Of a stretch of DNA of 64,000 nt, positions 44,201 to 52,136 are shown piece after piece. Source of the DNA: Minicystis rosea (GTDB lineage: Bacteria; Myxococcota_A; Polyangia; Polyangiales; Polyangiaceae). The position numbers and the translations under genes are program-made. The stretch spans positions 1,082,501 through 1,146,500 of the forward strand of contig CP016211.1 in NCBI GenBank assembly GCA_001931535.1, read 5' to 3'. Below the pieces are notes generated by a model. It was not told the DNA's origin. It saw only the letters and a program-made list of their open reading frames with translations, and did no database searches. Each line of letters opens with the position of its first letter. Positions within the stretch are counted from its first letter, which is position 1.

Positions 44201-45408
44201 TCGTTTATGCCTCCACCCGCAAGGTCGCCGAGGACGTGGCCAAAGAGCTCGGCCGCAGCTTCCGCGTGGGTGCTTATCACGCCGGCATGGATACGGGCGA
44301 GCGCGACCGCGTCCAGACCCGCTTCCTCGGCGGCGATCTCGACGTCATCGTGGCCACGGTCGCCTTCGGCATGGGCGTCGACAAGTCCGACGTGCGCACC
44401 GTCGTCCACGTCGCGCTCCCCGGGAGCATCGAGAATTACTATCAGGAGATCGGCCGCGCCGGCCGCGACGGCAAGCCCTCGCGCGTCATCTTGATGCACT
44501 CCTTCGTCGACCGGAAGACACACGAGTTCTTCCACGAGCGCGACTACCCCGATCCCAGCGTCCTCGATCGCATCTACAAGGCCCTTCGCAAGGCCCCCGA
44601 GCCGAAAGAGGATCTCGCGGCCCGCCTCCGCATGGAGCCCGACGTCTTCGAGAAGGCATTGGAGAAGCTCTGGATTCACGGTGGTTGTCTCGTCGAGTTC
44701 GACGGCTCCGTGCACCTGGGCGAGCCCGGCTGGGATCGATCGTACATCGCCCAAAAGCGCCACAAGGAAGGCGAGCTCGCGCAGATTGGCCGCTACACCC
44801 AAGGCCATGGCTGCCGGATGCTTCACCTCGTCAAGCACTTCGGCGATCAGGAAGACTCGGGCGAGCCTTGCGGCGCCTGCGACATCTGCGCGCCGGACGC
44901 CTGCGTCGCGCGCCGCTTCCGCGAGCCGAGCCACACCGAGCAAGCTGCTTTGGAGAAGATCCTCGGCGCCCTCACCCGCGAGGACAACCAGGCCACCGGC
45001 AAGCTCTATCGCGAGAACTTCGACGAAGCGAAGCTCGATCGCCGCTCGTTCGAGCATCTCCTCGGCGGCCTCGTGCGCGCCGGATTGGTGGAGATCGAAG
45101 ACGCGAGCTTCCACAAGGGCGGCGAGCGCATCGATTTCCAGCGCGCCTCGCTCACCGAAGAAGGCCGCGAAAAGGGCGTGGAAGCCCTCGGCTACGTGCC
45201 TTTGGAAGAAGAGGCGGCGAAGCCTCCGCGGAAACGCAAATCCAAAGACAAGGGCACGCGGGAGCGCAAAAGCACGAGCGCCCGCGGCGCGGGCCGCGCA
45301 TCCAAAGGCACCTCCGACGAGAAGAGCGCCGCCGACAAGAAGAAGGACGCCCAGCGCCGCGCCTTCTTCGCGCGCATGAAGGGAAAGGGCCGGGCCCGCG
45401 CCGGCTGA
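41236..45408 (+). CDS. Topoisomerase III-RecQ helicase fusion protein
   Basis: One uninterrupted frame of 1,390 residues. Residues 1 to about 635 are a type IA topoisomerase of the TopB class: N-terminal [13 protein letters not shown] (Glu8), TOPRIM acidic motif [10 protein letters not shown] (104-111) and the catalytic tyrosine Tyr328 in [10 protein letters not shown] low-complexity linker with two copies of GADNHS follows (about 636-755). Residues about 756-1290 are a RecQ helicase: aromatic motif [11 protein letters not shown], Walker A MPTGAGKS (Lys800), DEAH box (893-896), and a zinc site at Cys1193, Cys1212, Cys1215 and Cys1218. A winged-helix-like RQC segment follows and the tail is Lys/Arg-rich; no HRDC domain was seen. 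TopoIII and RecQ act together to resolve joined DNA duplexes; here they are one chain. Reverse gyrase has the opposite order. Confidence 0.95.
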   Translation: MNVAVVAEKPSVARDIARVLGASSRGEGYMHGGGYVITWAIGHLVALAQPHDIEPEWKRWRLATLPMLPPSWPLVVYPETRAQFDVVSKILRSPKIDRVIAATDAGREGELIFRYIYEAAGCQKPVSRLWISSLTPDAIKDGFRRLRDGKEYDSLADAARGRSRADWLVGMNLSRAYSLAFDQDLSVGRVQTPTLAMVVEREKAIRAFVPEDYLEIVATFATPPNGAVREPVDAYEGTYFRVEQKGQEQEKNRRLPPDGEEAKRIVDRVLRGRATVESVESDTRRLPPPLLYDLTELQRHCNRLYGMSAQRTLDVAQSLYENHKLISYPRTDSRHLSNDVAQTLGAVVQAIEGPYQGLLAPGTGTRPLGRRFVDDAKVTDHHAIIPTATRASESLGGDERKVYDLICRRLLSAWHGDHVYSVTTVITQVASREGKTPTLDRFESSGTAIDEIGWKVLDIGGGKKPPRADKRDKPKDGEAGEEPPASDQSLPAGLAAGQNKAVIEATAVPKKTRPPPRFTEATLLTAMETAGRTLEEKELSDAMRDTGLGTPATRASIIETLLKREYALRKGKSLEATDKGIALIDVVHPDVKSPAMTGEWEARLQQIHRKKGDLGTFMEGIERYVADVVAKVKDAAPPGAGDRRRRDSQGPSGGFASNRASAEHDADEHASANGQARGASSSNGADNHSSSSGADNHSAPIAQSALQLRAPAPGTYAAARQAGRGGLSGRSSAARNATLPAVDKPLPEAWTSRGERVTDLRALLEKAFGFSAFRPYQEAVCRAATEGHDLLLVMPTGAGKSLCYQLPGLARGGTTLVISPLIALMEDQTEKLRSFGLAADRIHSGRDRASSRQAATDYLKGRLDYLFIAPERLRVPGFPEMLARRKPSLVAVDEAHCISAWGHDFRPDYRMLGQHLPALRPAPVVALTATATPLVQDDILAQLDLPNASRFIHGFRRTNLGIEVVEVTPSARADATRTLLAEPGRRPAIVYASTRKVAEDVAKELGRSFRVGAYHAGMDTGERDRVQTRFLGGDLDVIVATVAFGMGVDKSDVRTVVHVALPGSIENYYQEIGRAGRDGKPSRVILMHSFVDRKTHEFFHERDYPDPSVLDRIYKALRKAPEPKEDLAARLRMEPDVFEKALEKLWIHGGCLVEFDGSVHLGEPGWDRSYIAQKRHKEGELAQIGRYTQGHGCRMLHLVKHFGDQEDSGEPCGACDICAPDACVARRFREPSHTEQAALEKILGALTREDNQATGKLYRENFDEAKLDRRSFEHLLGGLVRAGLVEIEDASFHKGGERIDFQRASLTEEGREKGVEALGYVPLEEEAAKPPRKRKSKDKGTRERKSTSARGAGRASKGTSDEKSAADKKKDAQRRAFFARMKGKGRARAG

Positions 45409-45559
45409 CGCCCGATTGTTCGGGCGCACCCGTTTCTGCCTCGAATCTGGTAAGAAATCGTCACCGAAGTTGTTGCAGGCTTCGGAGATCGTACCGGATT
45501 CGCTGGGCGCCCTCACGCTGCACGGGGAGGGCCCGGCGTGCCATCGCAGGAGGCAGCTC

Positions 45560-46444
45560 ATGTCGCAGAAAGAGTCCGTATCCATTCTTGGCTTGGGTCA
45601 GATGGGCGCCGCGCTCGCGCGCGCCTACATCAACGCCGGTCATCGGGTCACCGTGTGGAACCGTTCGCCGAGCAAGGCCGAGCCCTTCCAAGGGCAGGCG
45701 AAGGTGGCCGAGACAGCCGCGCAGGCGTGCAGCGAGAGCGATCTGACGATCGTCTCCGTGTCCAACTACCAAGCGAGCGACGAAGTCCTCCGCACGCCCC
45801 TCGCGGAGCAAGCCGCGAAGGGCCGCACCATCGTGCAATTGACCAGCGGCACGCCCGGCGACGCCCGCAGCGGCGCGGCGTGGGCACAGGAGCACGGCAT
45901 CGAATATCTCGACGGCTGCATCCTCGCCTATCCGAGCTACATCGGCGGCGAGCAGACGACGATCTTCTACTCCGGGCCCAAGGCGCTCTACGATCGCCAC
46001 GAAGCGACGTTGCGTGTCATCGGCGGTGGTACTTCGCACGTCGGCGAGCCCATCGGCGCCGCAGCCACGCTCGATTGCGCCCTGCTGGAGAGCTACTACG
46101 GCGCGACGCTCGCCTTCCTGCACGGGGCCGCCATCTGCCGGTCGGAGAAGTTCCCTCTCGACGCCTATTTCGCCGGCGTCCAAGCGATCATGCCGCTCAT
46201 CTCGATCACCGCCGACATGTGCAAGAGGATGCTGGCGACCGGGGACTTCAAGGGGACCGACTGCACGCTCGACATCCACGCGGGCGCGATTCAGCACATC
46301 GTACGTCTCAGCCGGGAAAACAACGTCGATCGCCGCATTCCCGAGCTCATCCTCTCGTACTTCGACCGTGCTTTGAAGCTCGGTCACGGCAGTGACGAGA
46401 TGGCCGCCGTGATCAACGCCATTCAGGAGCCGCCGCGCGGTTGA
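45560..46444 (+). CDS. NAD(P)-binding imine reductase-like/6-phosphogluconate dehydrogenase-family protein
   Basis: A 294-residue enzyme with an ideal ribosome site (AGGAGG, six bases) before ATG 45560. The Rossmann motif is VSILGLGQMGAALARAYINAGHRVTVWNRSPSKA. The segments QLTSGTPGDARSGAAWAQ and LDGCILAYPSYIG, followed by a helical C-terminal domain, fit imine reductases and close relatives more than classic beta-hydroxyacid dehydrogenases. Likely substrate is a cyclic imine or ketone, but this cannot be read from sequence. It lies 151 bases after the topoisomerase gene and is probably separate. Confidence 0.88.
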   Translation: MSQKESVSILGLGQMGAALARAYINAGHRVTVWNRSPSKAEPFQGQAKVAETAAQACSESDLTIVSVSNYQASDEVLRTPLAEQAAKGRTIVQLTSGTPGDARSGAAWAQEHGIEYLDGCILAYPSYIGGEQTTIFYSGPKALYDRHEATLRVIGGGTSHVGEPIGAAATLDCALLESYYGATLAFLHGAAICRSEKFPLDAYFAGVQAIMPLISITADMCKRMLATGDFKGTDCTLDIHAGAIQHIVRLSRENNVDRRIPELILSYFDRALKLGHGSDEMAAVINAIQEPPRG

Positions 46445-46455
46445 GGGCGGTGGAG

Positions 46456-46489
46456 GAGGGGCTCGTGCGGTCGAGCGAACGAGCCCCTC
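46456..46489. terminator. Hairpin between convergent genes
   Basis: GAGGGGCTCGT (46456-46466) and ACGAGCCCCTC (46479-46489) form a perfect 11-bp stem with a 12-base loop. It fills the short gap between the imine reductase-like stop (46444) and the minus-strand stop at 46496, so it probably terminates both. Confidence 0.55.
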
Positions 46490-46495
46490 TCCCTC

Positions 46496-47182
46496 TCATC
46501 CGAGCGTCACGGAATACTCGCCGCCCGGATACACGAACGAGTTGCGCGGCGCGAAGAAGCTCGACCCCATGACGGCCTCGAGCGGCGATTTCGGGCGCAG
46601 CGCGTACGCCGGGTGGCTCGGATCGAGAAACTCGATCGAAGCAAGCGAGAAGTCGTCCGCGAGCTCTCCGATGTACGGGAAGTTCCCCGCCAGGAAGCGA
46701 TCGCCTTTGCGGGTGAGGTAGAGCAATTGTCCGCGCGCGATGCTCCCGATCTTGTGCGGTTTGGCGTGCGCCGTCGTGCGAATCACGGGGCGACCGTCGA
46801 GGAAGGTCGTGGCCACGATCTCGTGCCCATGGATCGAGAGCTCCGTCGTCCCCGTCGTCGCGGGCAACCCATGCTCCGAGGCATAGGCACGCACGATGGG
46901 CGAGGAGTTGAAATAGAACAACATGTACCGGCCCGGCGTGACTCCATCCGGCGCCTTCAAATCGGCGAGATCGAGGCCCAGATAGGTCAACGAATAGGCC
47001 CCGAATCCGGTGGTCTGCTCCGCTGAATCGACGACGTATTGATTCATGTACACGGGCCCGGCCGCGCGCGCGCCGGGCGGTAAGAGTGCGGCGGCGGCCT
47101 CCGGATCGGCCGGCATCCAGCTCGTGTAGAGCATGCGGCTGTTCATGACGAGCTGAGGGGGAGCGAGGATCGGGACGGTCAT
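46496..47182 (-). CDS. Acetoacetate decarboxylase-like (ADC superfamily) protein
   Basis: A 228-residue protein. ATG 47182 follows GGAGG by eight bases. The pattern LVMNSRMLYTSWMPADPEAAAALLPPG with VYMNQYVVDSAEQTTGFGAYSLTYLGLDL resembles ADC-fold proteins, where the first part forms the substrate-binding barrel. The Schiff-base lysine of true acetoacetate decarboxylase was not identified with certainty, so the reaction may differ. It is divergent from the NTF2-like gene; the gap holds a palindrome (47359-47373) shared with the XRE regulator region at 61 kb. Confidence 0.7.
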   Translation of the reverse strand: MTVPILAPPQLVMNSRMLYTSWMPADPEAAAALLPPGARAAGPVYMNQYVVDSAEQTTGFGAYSLTYLGLDLADLKAPDGVTPGRYMLFYFNSSPIVRAYASEHGLPATTGTTELSIHGHEIVATTFLDGRPVIRTTAHAKPHKIGSIARGQLLYLTRKGDRFLAGNFPYIGELADDFSLASIEFLDPSHPAYALRPKSPLEAVMGSSFFAPRNSFVYPGGEYSVTLG

Positions 47183-47358
47183 GGTCTATGCCTCCAGCAA
47201 GGGTCGCCGGGGCGCGCGTGCAAGGCATGAGCCATGAGCGATGGACTTGAAATCTCGGCCTGCGCCCGCTCCGGCGCGCACGGCACGACGCGCGACTCGT
47301 GCCACTCTGGCGCAACTCGCGCATCCACTGCCCGGCCGCGCGCCCAATCGTCATCGCT

Positions 47359-47373
47359 TTACCTGGGAGGTAA
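47359..47373. promoter_or_regulatory. Palindrome TTACCT-GGG-AGGTAA, candidate XRE/MmyB operator
   Basis: TTACCTGGGAGGTAA is a perfect dyad with 6-base arms. The same dyad (TTACCTCGGAGGTAA), also followed by TCG, occurs at 61011-61025, upstream of the DUF4345-like and MmyB-type XRE genes. Here it lies in the 266-base gap between the divergent ADC-like and NTF2-like genes. Confidence 0.55.
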
Positions 47374-47448
47374 TCGACCCTCGGGCCCGTCGTCCGCAAC
47401 ATTCCTCGCGACGCCGAGCGGAGAGCCGGCGACGCGAAGGAGCCTCGG

Positions 47449-47826
47449 ATGAGCACCATGATCGACCTCGTGAATCGCTACATCGCCAGCTGGAACGAGC
47501 CCGCGGACGAGGCGCGCCGCGCGCTCGTCGCCCGCACGTTCTCCGAGAAGGCCCGTTATGTCGACCCGTTGATGGAGGGAGAAGGGCACGACGGCATCGA
47601 CGCCATGATTCGCGCCGTGCAGACCCGCTTCCCGGATCATCGCTTCACGCTGACCGGGGCCGTCGATCACCACAAGCGCTACGTGCGTTTCTCGTGGCTC
47701 CTCGCTGCGCCGGGCAAGCCGCCGATCGCCGGCGGCACCGATTTCTGCGCCGTCGCCGCCGACGATCGCTTGGAGGCCGTCACCGGCTTTCTCGATCAAG
47801 TGACGAACGGCGCCAAGCCCGCATGA
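47449..47826 (+). CDS. NTF2-like/SnoaL-like protein
   Basis: A 125-residue protein, the usual length of a single NTF2-like cone fold. ATG 47449 follows GGAG by six bases. The layout IDLVNRYIASWNEPADEARRALVARTFSEKARYVDPL, then GHDGIDAMIRAVQTRFPDHRF and a late HHKRYVRFSWLLAAPG strand, is typical of SnoaL-like polyketide cyclase relatives. Many such proteins are isomerases, hydratases or binding proteins; the substrate is unknown. The stop lies 12 bases from the stop of the SDR gene. Confidence 0.84.
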   Translation: MSTMIDLVNRYIASWNEPADEARRALVARTFSEKARYVDPLMEGEGHDGIDAMIRAVQTRFPDHRFTLTGAVDHHKRYVRFSWLLAAPGKPPIAGGTDFCAVAADDRLEAVTGFLDQVTNGAKPA

Positions 47827-47838
47827 GCGGCGGCCGCT

Positions 47839-48603
47839 TCACGCGGCCAAGAAGCCACCGTCCACCGCAATGGGGGCGCCGGTCACGTAGCCTGCGCCCT
47901 CGGAGCACAACCACAACACGGCGCCCGCGATCTCCTCCTCGGTGGCCATCCGCCCGATGGGGTGCTCGGCCACGAGCGAGCGCACCAGCTCGGGCAAAGC
48001 CGCTTCCGCCTGCGCCATGGCCGGCGTCCGCGTGACGCCGGCGCAAAGGGCATTCACGCGGATGTTGCGCGCCGCGTGCTCGAGCGCCACCGAGCGGGTC
48101 ATCCCCACCACCGCATGCTTCGAAGCCACGTAGGCATGGTGCGCGGCCTTGCCAGCCATCCCGTAAATCGAGCTCATGTTGACGATCGCGCCCCCGCCCG
48201 ACGCGAGCATGGCCGGGATTTCATGGCGCATCGAGAGCCACACGCCGCGCGCATTGATGGCCATGACGCTGTCCCAGACCTCTTGATCGGTCCGCTCGAG
48301 AGGGGCCATGTCCCCGCCGATGCCGGCGTTGTTGAACGCGTAATCGAGCCTCCCGAAATGCTTCATCGTCTCTTCCACGGCCCGCGCCACGGAGGCCTCT
48401 TCCCGCACGTCCGTAGGCACGAACAGGACCGTCGCGCCCTCGCGCGCGAGCGCCTCGCTCGCGGCCTGCCCCGCGCCGGGATCCCGCGCGGCGATGACGA
48501 CCTTGGCTCTGGCCTGCGCGAACGCGCGGGCCGTGGCGAGGCCGATTCCGGACGTACCTCCGGTGACGAGCGCGACGCGCCCGGAACAATCATATCGAAT
48601 CAT
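47839..48603 (-). CDS. Short-chain dehydrogenase/reductase
   Basis: A classical SDR of 254 residues. It has the cofactor motif TGGTSGIG, the structural motif NNAG, catalytic Ser in VNMSSIYG and Tyr-x3-Lys in AYVASKHAVVG, and ends IAVDGGFLAA. The ARD/VPTDVRE segment suggests NAD(H) or NADP(H) use but does not decide. Substrate unknown. A TetR regulator lies 255 bases upstream on the same strand and may control it. Confidence 0.94.
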   Translation of the reverse strand: MIRYDCSGRVALVTGGTSGIGLATARAFAQARAKVVIAARDPGAGQAASEALAREGATVLFVPTDVREEASVARAVEETMKHFGRLDYAFNNAGIGGDMAPLERTDQEVWDSVMAINARGVWLSMRHEIPAMLASGGGAIVNMSSIYGMAGKAAHHAYVASKHAVVGMTRSVALEHAARNIRVNALCAGVTRTPAMAQAEAALPELVRSLVAEHPIGRMATEEEIAGAVLWLCSEGAGYVTGAPIAVDGGFLAA

Positions 48604-48795
48604 GAAACGCTCCTTCGAGCGCTGGGCGCAATCTCCCTATCACGGCCCGTGAGGCGCGAGCCCTTCGACGTGAATCGGTGCATCAGGCGAATGCACCTTC
48701 GCCCATCACGTCGCTGCGCGCGCTTCCCGAGGCCGCCGAGGCGAAGAGAGCCCAGCGTGTTTGGCTGCTCGAGACATGTCGTTTACAAGGACCCA

Positions 48796-48819
48796 GGCAC
48801 GGCACGCGCGCGCCGTGCC
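48796..48819. terminator. Hairpin downstream of the TetR gene
   Basis: GGCACGGC (48796-48803) and GCCGTGCC (48812-48819) form a perfect 8-bp stem with an 8-base loop, 40 bases after the TetR stop (48859) and upstream of the SDR start. It could end tetR transcription. The rest of 48604-48858 shows nothing else clear. Confidence 0.4.
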
Positions 48820-48858
48820 CAGGTTGGGTGTGGGCCTAGCGGGAAAAGGGGAGGCGTT

Positions 48859-49527
48859 CTACACATCGCTCGTGCTCAAGCCGGTGCGGATGAAGATCAC
48901 GGCTTGTCGAGCGAGGCGCCGGCGGCGCTTCGGGCCGAGCTGTTTGCGCAGTGAGTCCGAGGCCAAGACCTCGTGGAGATCGGCGCCCAGCTCGTTCAAG
49001 ATGACCTCCGTCAAGCCGGGGCCGATGATGGCCGAGACGAAGCGGGTGGCCACGTCGAGATCGCGATCCGGCCCGGCGATGGCGCCGCTCGCCACCCCTT
49101 CGGCGAGCAGGGCGCGGAGCTCGGTGTGTCCCGCGTCGCAAATGGCTTTGTGCAGGCCGCGCACTTCGACGATGGCTGTGGGATCCGCAGCGCCCGCGGA
49201 GAGGCGCGCGAGCCGCGGGTGCTCCACGAGAAAGGCCATGCCGCGCTCGATGGTGGACTCGAGGCGCGCCCAGAAATCACCCTCGAGAGGCGTCGCGCCG
49301 ACGAAAGCACGCTTTTGCCGCGGGGCCTCCTCGGTGACGAGCCAGCGATAGAGATCGAGCTTGTCCTCGAAGTATTGATAAAAGCTCCCTTTGGGGATGC
49401 GCGCCCGCCGCGCGATTTGCGACAGCGATGCTTCCGTGTAGGTGCGGTCGGCGAACTCGATGATGGCCTCGTGGACGAGACGATCCCGCCGCTCCTCGGG
49501 GAGCCCGAAAAACGTAGGCTTCGGCAT
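48859..49527 (-). CDS. TetR-family transcriptional regulator
   Basis: A 222-residue regulator. The N-terminal helix-turn-helix reads LVHEAIIEFADRTYTEASLSQIARRARIPKGSFYQYFEDKLDLY, which is typical, and the all-helical C-terminal domain should bind a ligand. The start at 49527 is followed upstream by two tandem dyads (49530-49557), only two bases from the ATG, so autorepression is likely. The divergent speD-type operon begins at 49619, 91 bases away, so it may be controlled from the same sites. Confidence 0.93.
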   Translation of the reverse strand: MPKPTFFGLPEERRDRLVHEAIIEFADRTYTEASLSQIARRARIPKGSFYQYFEDKLDLYRWLVTEEAPRQKRAFVGATPLEGDFWARLESTIERGMAFLVEHPRLARLSAGAADPTAIVEVRGLHKAICDAGHTELRALLAEGVASGAIAGPDRDLDVATRFVSAIIGPGLTEVILNELGADLHEVLASDSLRKQLGPKRRRRLARQAVIFIRTGLSTSDV

Positions 49528-49529
49528 GC

Positions 49530-49557
49530 GACCGCTCAGTCATATGACCGCTCGGTC
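49530..49557. promoter_or_regulatory. Two tandem TetR-type operator dyads
   Basis: GACCGCTCAGTC (49530-49541) and GACCGCTCGGTC (49546-49557) are separated by ATAT. The second is a perfect dyad (GACCG-CT-CGGTC) and the first differs by one base. Together they also sit inside the larger inverted repeat ATGCGACCG...CGGTCGCAT. They lie between the TetR start and the divergent speD-like gene. Confidence 0.65.
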
Positions 49558-49618
49558 GCATCGTCAAGCGTTCCGTCCGGCATTCCCCGGCGGGCGTCGT
49601 TCCGCTACAACCGGCAGC

Positions 49619-50008
49619 ATGGTTGCTCCTCCCGCGCTCGACACCGGCCTGGAATGGCTCGTCGATGCCCATGGCTGCTCGCCGGCCGCGCTTCGTGATC
49701 CGGAGATCATCGGGCGAGTCTTCGCGCGCGCGGTCGAGGAGCTCGGGCTCCGTCCCGTGGGCGCGCCGCGGTTTCACACGTTCCCCGAGCCGGGCGGCGT
49801 CACGGGCATGCTCTTGCTCTCCGAGTCGCACCTCACCTGCCACACGTTTCCGGAGCGCGGCTTCGCGGCCTTCAACCTCTATTGCTGTCGCCCGCGCGCC
49901 GAATGGCCGTGGGCCGAGCGCCTCGCGGAGCTCGTCGGCGCACGTCACGTCGTCGTACGCCGCATCGATCGCCCGATGATCGAAGAGGCAAAGGAGGCCT
50001 TGCGTTGA
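49619..50008 (+). CDS. speD: S-adenosylmethionine decarboxylase (bacterial class, SpeD-like)
   Basis: A 129-residue proenzyme of the short bacterial/archaeal class. The self-cleavage site Glu69-Ser70 in LLLSESHLTCHTFPE makes the pyruvoyl group. His75 and Cys90 stand at exactly +5 and +20 from Ser70, as His68 and Cys83 do relative to Ser63 in the Thermotoga enzyme. It should supply decarboxylated AdoMet, the aminopropyl donor for the SpeE-like protein at 52137. The stop overlaps the TTG start of the next gene (TTGA). The product name is firm, the in vivo polyamine is not. Confidence 0.9.
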   Translation: MVAPPALDTGLEWLVDAHGCSPAALRDPEIIGRVFARAVEELGLRPVGAPRFHTFPEPGGVTGMLLLSESHLTCHTFPERGFAAFNLYCCRPRAEWPWAERLAELVGARHVVVRRIDRPMIEEAKEALR

Positions 50009-51936
50009 GCCGCACCGGCACCTGTCCGAACTGTGGATCGCCGCTCACCTTCGAGGTGGGCAGCTCCCGCGCCGCCGTTTGTCGCTTCTGCAACACGTTG
50101 GTCGTGCGCCACGGGCAGGACCTCGCGTCCGCCGGCAAGGTCGCCGATCTCGTGCCCACCGGCTCGCGTATCTCGCTCGGCACCACGGGCCGCTTCCTCG
50201 GCGCGCGTTTCACCGTCGTCGGCCGTGTGCAGATGGAGTGGAAGCAGGGCGTGTGGGACGAGTGGTACGCGAGCTTCCCGGACGAGCGCTGGGGCTGGCT
50301 CGCCGAAGCCGGCGGTCGTTACTACCTGACGTTCGGCGGCCCCTGGAGCGAGATCCCGCCGCGTCACGCGCTCTCGCCGGGCGATCACGTCGATCTCGGC
50401 CGTCACGGCGACTTCGTCGTCACCGATCTCAAGACAGCGCGCATCGTCAGCGTCGCCGGTGAATTGCCGGAGGAGGTGCCGCTCGATGGCACCGTGTACA
50501 GCGCCGATCTCGAAGGCCCGAACAACGCATTCGCCACCTTCGATTACGGCAGCGACGGTGATTCGCCCGAGCTCTTCCTCGGCCACGAGCTGCCCATCGA
50601 GCAGCTCGATCTGCAAGGCGGATCCGCGCCCGAGGCCGGCCCCGAGGGCGATGCCATCGTCTGTCAGAACTGCGGCGCGCCCGTCTCCATTCGTGTCCCT
50701 GGGCAGACGGTGCGCCTCGTCTGCACGTCCTGCAATGCGCTTATCGACGGGAAAAAGCACGCCGGCCGCGTCATTGCCGTGCTCGAGCGCTACCGCGACG
50801 ATCCGCCCATCGCCATCGGGAAGAAGGGCAAGCTCCGCGGCACCGACGTCATCGTCGTGGGTTGGATGCGGCGCGATTGCCAGGTCGATTTCACCCACTA
50901 TCCCTGGGACGAGCTCCTGCTCTACGACCCGAAGACGACGGCCTTCTCGTGGCTCGTCTGCTCCGATGGACATTGGTCCTTGGCCAAGAGCATCTCCGCC
51001 GCCGAGGTGACCTTTTGGGGCAACGACGCGACCTATCGCGGCAAGAAATACCGCCGCTTCTCTTCGGTTCTGGGCACGGTCGAAACGGTGCTCGGCGAGT
51101 TCCCTTGGAAGGTGAAGGTCGGTGAGGCCGCGCAGCTCGAAGACTTCACGGCACCTCCCGAGGGCTTGAGCCTCGAGCGCAACGGCGAAGAGATGTCTTG
51201 GAGCCACATCGAGCACCTCGAGCCCGGCGAGGTCGCCGAGGCCTTCGGCCTGGAGTCGCGCGATCTCCCGAGGCGCGTGCGTATCGGCACCTTCCAACCT
51301 TGGGTGTTCGAGTCCTCGTTTCCAAGCATACTCCGGTGGATGGCCGGCGGCGCCATCGCGGCGCTCGCCCTCTGGTGCATCCTCGTGGCGCGCGACGAGC
51401 GCGTCGTGACGACGCACGTCTTCGGTCAGGACGACGTGCCCGCGGCCGTCGATCCCTCGTCCGAGGCCTCGGAGCCCCTCCCGCCGCCGGGCAAGCTGCG
51501 GAGCTTCGTGTCCGAGCCGTTCGAGCTCACGGGCACACGGGCCATCGAGGTCCGCGTGCGCTCGGACGTCGACAACTCCTGGGCTTGGATCGAGGGCGCC
51601 GTCATCCGCGAGGACACCGGCGACGCTTCGTTCTTCGGCCTCGAGACATCGTATTACCACGGCTACACCGACGGTGAGAGTTGGAGCGAGGGCAGCACCC
51701 GCGCGCATCAAGTGCTCACCGCGCCGGCGCGCGGCACGTATGTGCTCCGCGCCGATCTCCAATGGGATCCTGCCGCGCTCTACGCGCCCAGCGCCACCAT
51801 CGAGATCCACGAGGGTGGTTGGAGCGGCGGCCAATTCCTCTCCGTGCTGGCGGTGATCCTCTCTCCGCTCCTCCTGCTCCTCCACCGGCGCTCGTTCGAC
51901 AAGCGAAGGTGGGAGGACAGCAACCTCATCGGGTGA
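50005..51936 (+). CDS. DUF4178-like protein with two zinc ribbons and two membrane segments
   Basis: A 643-residue protein. It starts at TTG 50005, seven bases after AGGAGG and overlapping the speD stop (TTGA), which decides the start. Zinc ribbon 1 is Cys7, Cys10, Cys26, Cys29; zinc ribbon 2 is Cys220, Cys223, Cys240, Cys243. Each ribbon is followed by a similar beta-rich domain (LGARFTVVGRVQMEWKQGVWDEWYASF, and RGTDVIVVGWMRRDCQVDFTHYPWDELLLY), which fits DUF4178. Transmembrane helices lie near residues 442-463 and 611-630. DUF4178 proteins often accompany SpeD/SpeE-like genes; their biochemical role is not established. Confidence 0.83.
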   Translation: MSRTGTCPNCGSPLTFEVGSSRAAVCRFCNTLVVRHGQDLASAGKVADLVPTGSRISLGTTGRFLGARFTVVGRVQMEWKQGVWDEWYASFPDERWGWLAEAGGRYYLTFGGPWSEIPPRHALSPGDHVDLGRHGDFVVTDLKTARIVSVAGELPEEVPLDGTVYSADLEGPNNAFATFDYGSDGDSPELFLGHELPIEQLDLQGGSAPEAGPEGDAIVCQNCGAPVSIRVPGQTVRLVCTSCNALIDGKKHAGRVIAVLERYRDDPPIAIGKKGKLRGTDVIVVGWMRRDCQVDFTHYPWDELLLYDPKTTAFSWLVCSDGHWSLAKSISAAEVTFWGNDATYRGKKYRRFSSVLGTVETVLGEFPWKVKVGEAAQLEDFTAPPEGLSLERNGEEMSWSHIEHLEPGEVAEAFGLESRDLPRRVRIGTFQPWVFESSFPSILRWMAGGAIAALALWCILVARDERVVTTHVFGQDDVPAAVDPSSEASEPLPPPGKLRSFVSEPFELTGTRAIEVRVRSDVDNSWAWIEGAVIREDTGDASFFGLETSYYHGYTDGESWSEGSTRAHQVLTAPARGTYVLRADLQWDPAALYAPSATIEIHEGGWSGGQFLSVLAVILSPLLLLLHRRSFDKRRWEDSNLIG

Positions 51937-52124
51937 TCGCCATGCTGCTCAAGGCATACAAGGTCGTCGTCGTCGCCGCGCTCGCGCTCTATGCCTTTGC
52001 GGGGCTCACCGGCTACCGGCAAAGTGAGGCGGAGCGCGAACGCATCGATCCTTCGGTGCGATCTTCCCCCGGCGGGTATCGCAGCTTCCATTTTTGGCAC
52101 TCGGGCCACGCCGGCGGCAAGTAG
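51933..52124 (+). CDS. Mini membrane protein of the SpeD-SpeE operon
   Basis: A 60-63-residue protein. GTG 51933 overlaps the previous stop (GTGA); ATG 51942 is the alternative start. One hydrophobic helix (KAYKVVVVAALALYAFAGLTG) is followed by a soluble tail ending SSPGGYRSFHFWHSGHAGGK, rich in Gly, Ser, His and aromatic residues. The tail looks conserved in design rather than random. It lies 12 bases before the SpeE-like gene. The function is unknown; a small partner of the neighbouring membrane proteins is plausible. Confidence 0.7.
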   Translation: MIAMLLKAYKVVVVAALALYAFAGLTGYRQSEAERERIDPSVRSSPGGYRSFHFWHSGHAGGK

Positions 52125-52136
52125 ATCTCCCGCACG

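Noticed and set aside
43177..45585. 802-residue minus-strand open frame opposite the RecQ half of the fusion
   Set aside because: The plus strand encodes a clear RecQ helicase with all motifs; the antisense frame is a by-product of GC-rich codon bias.
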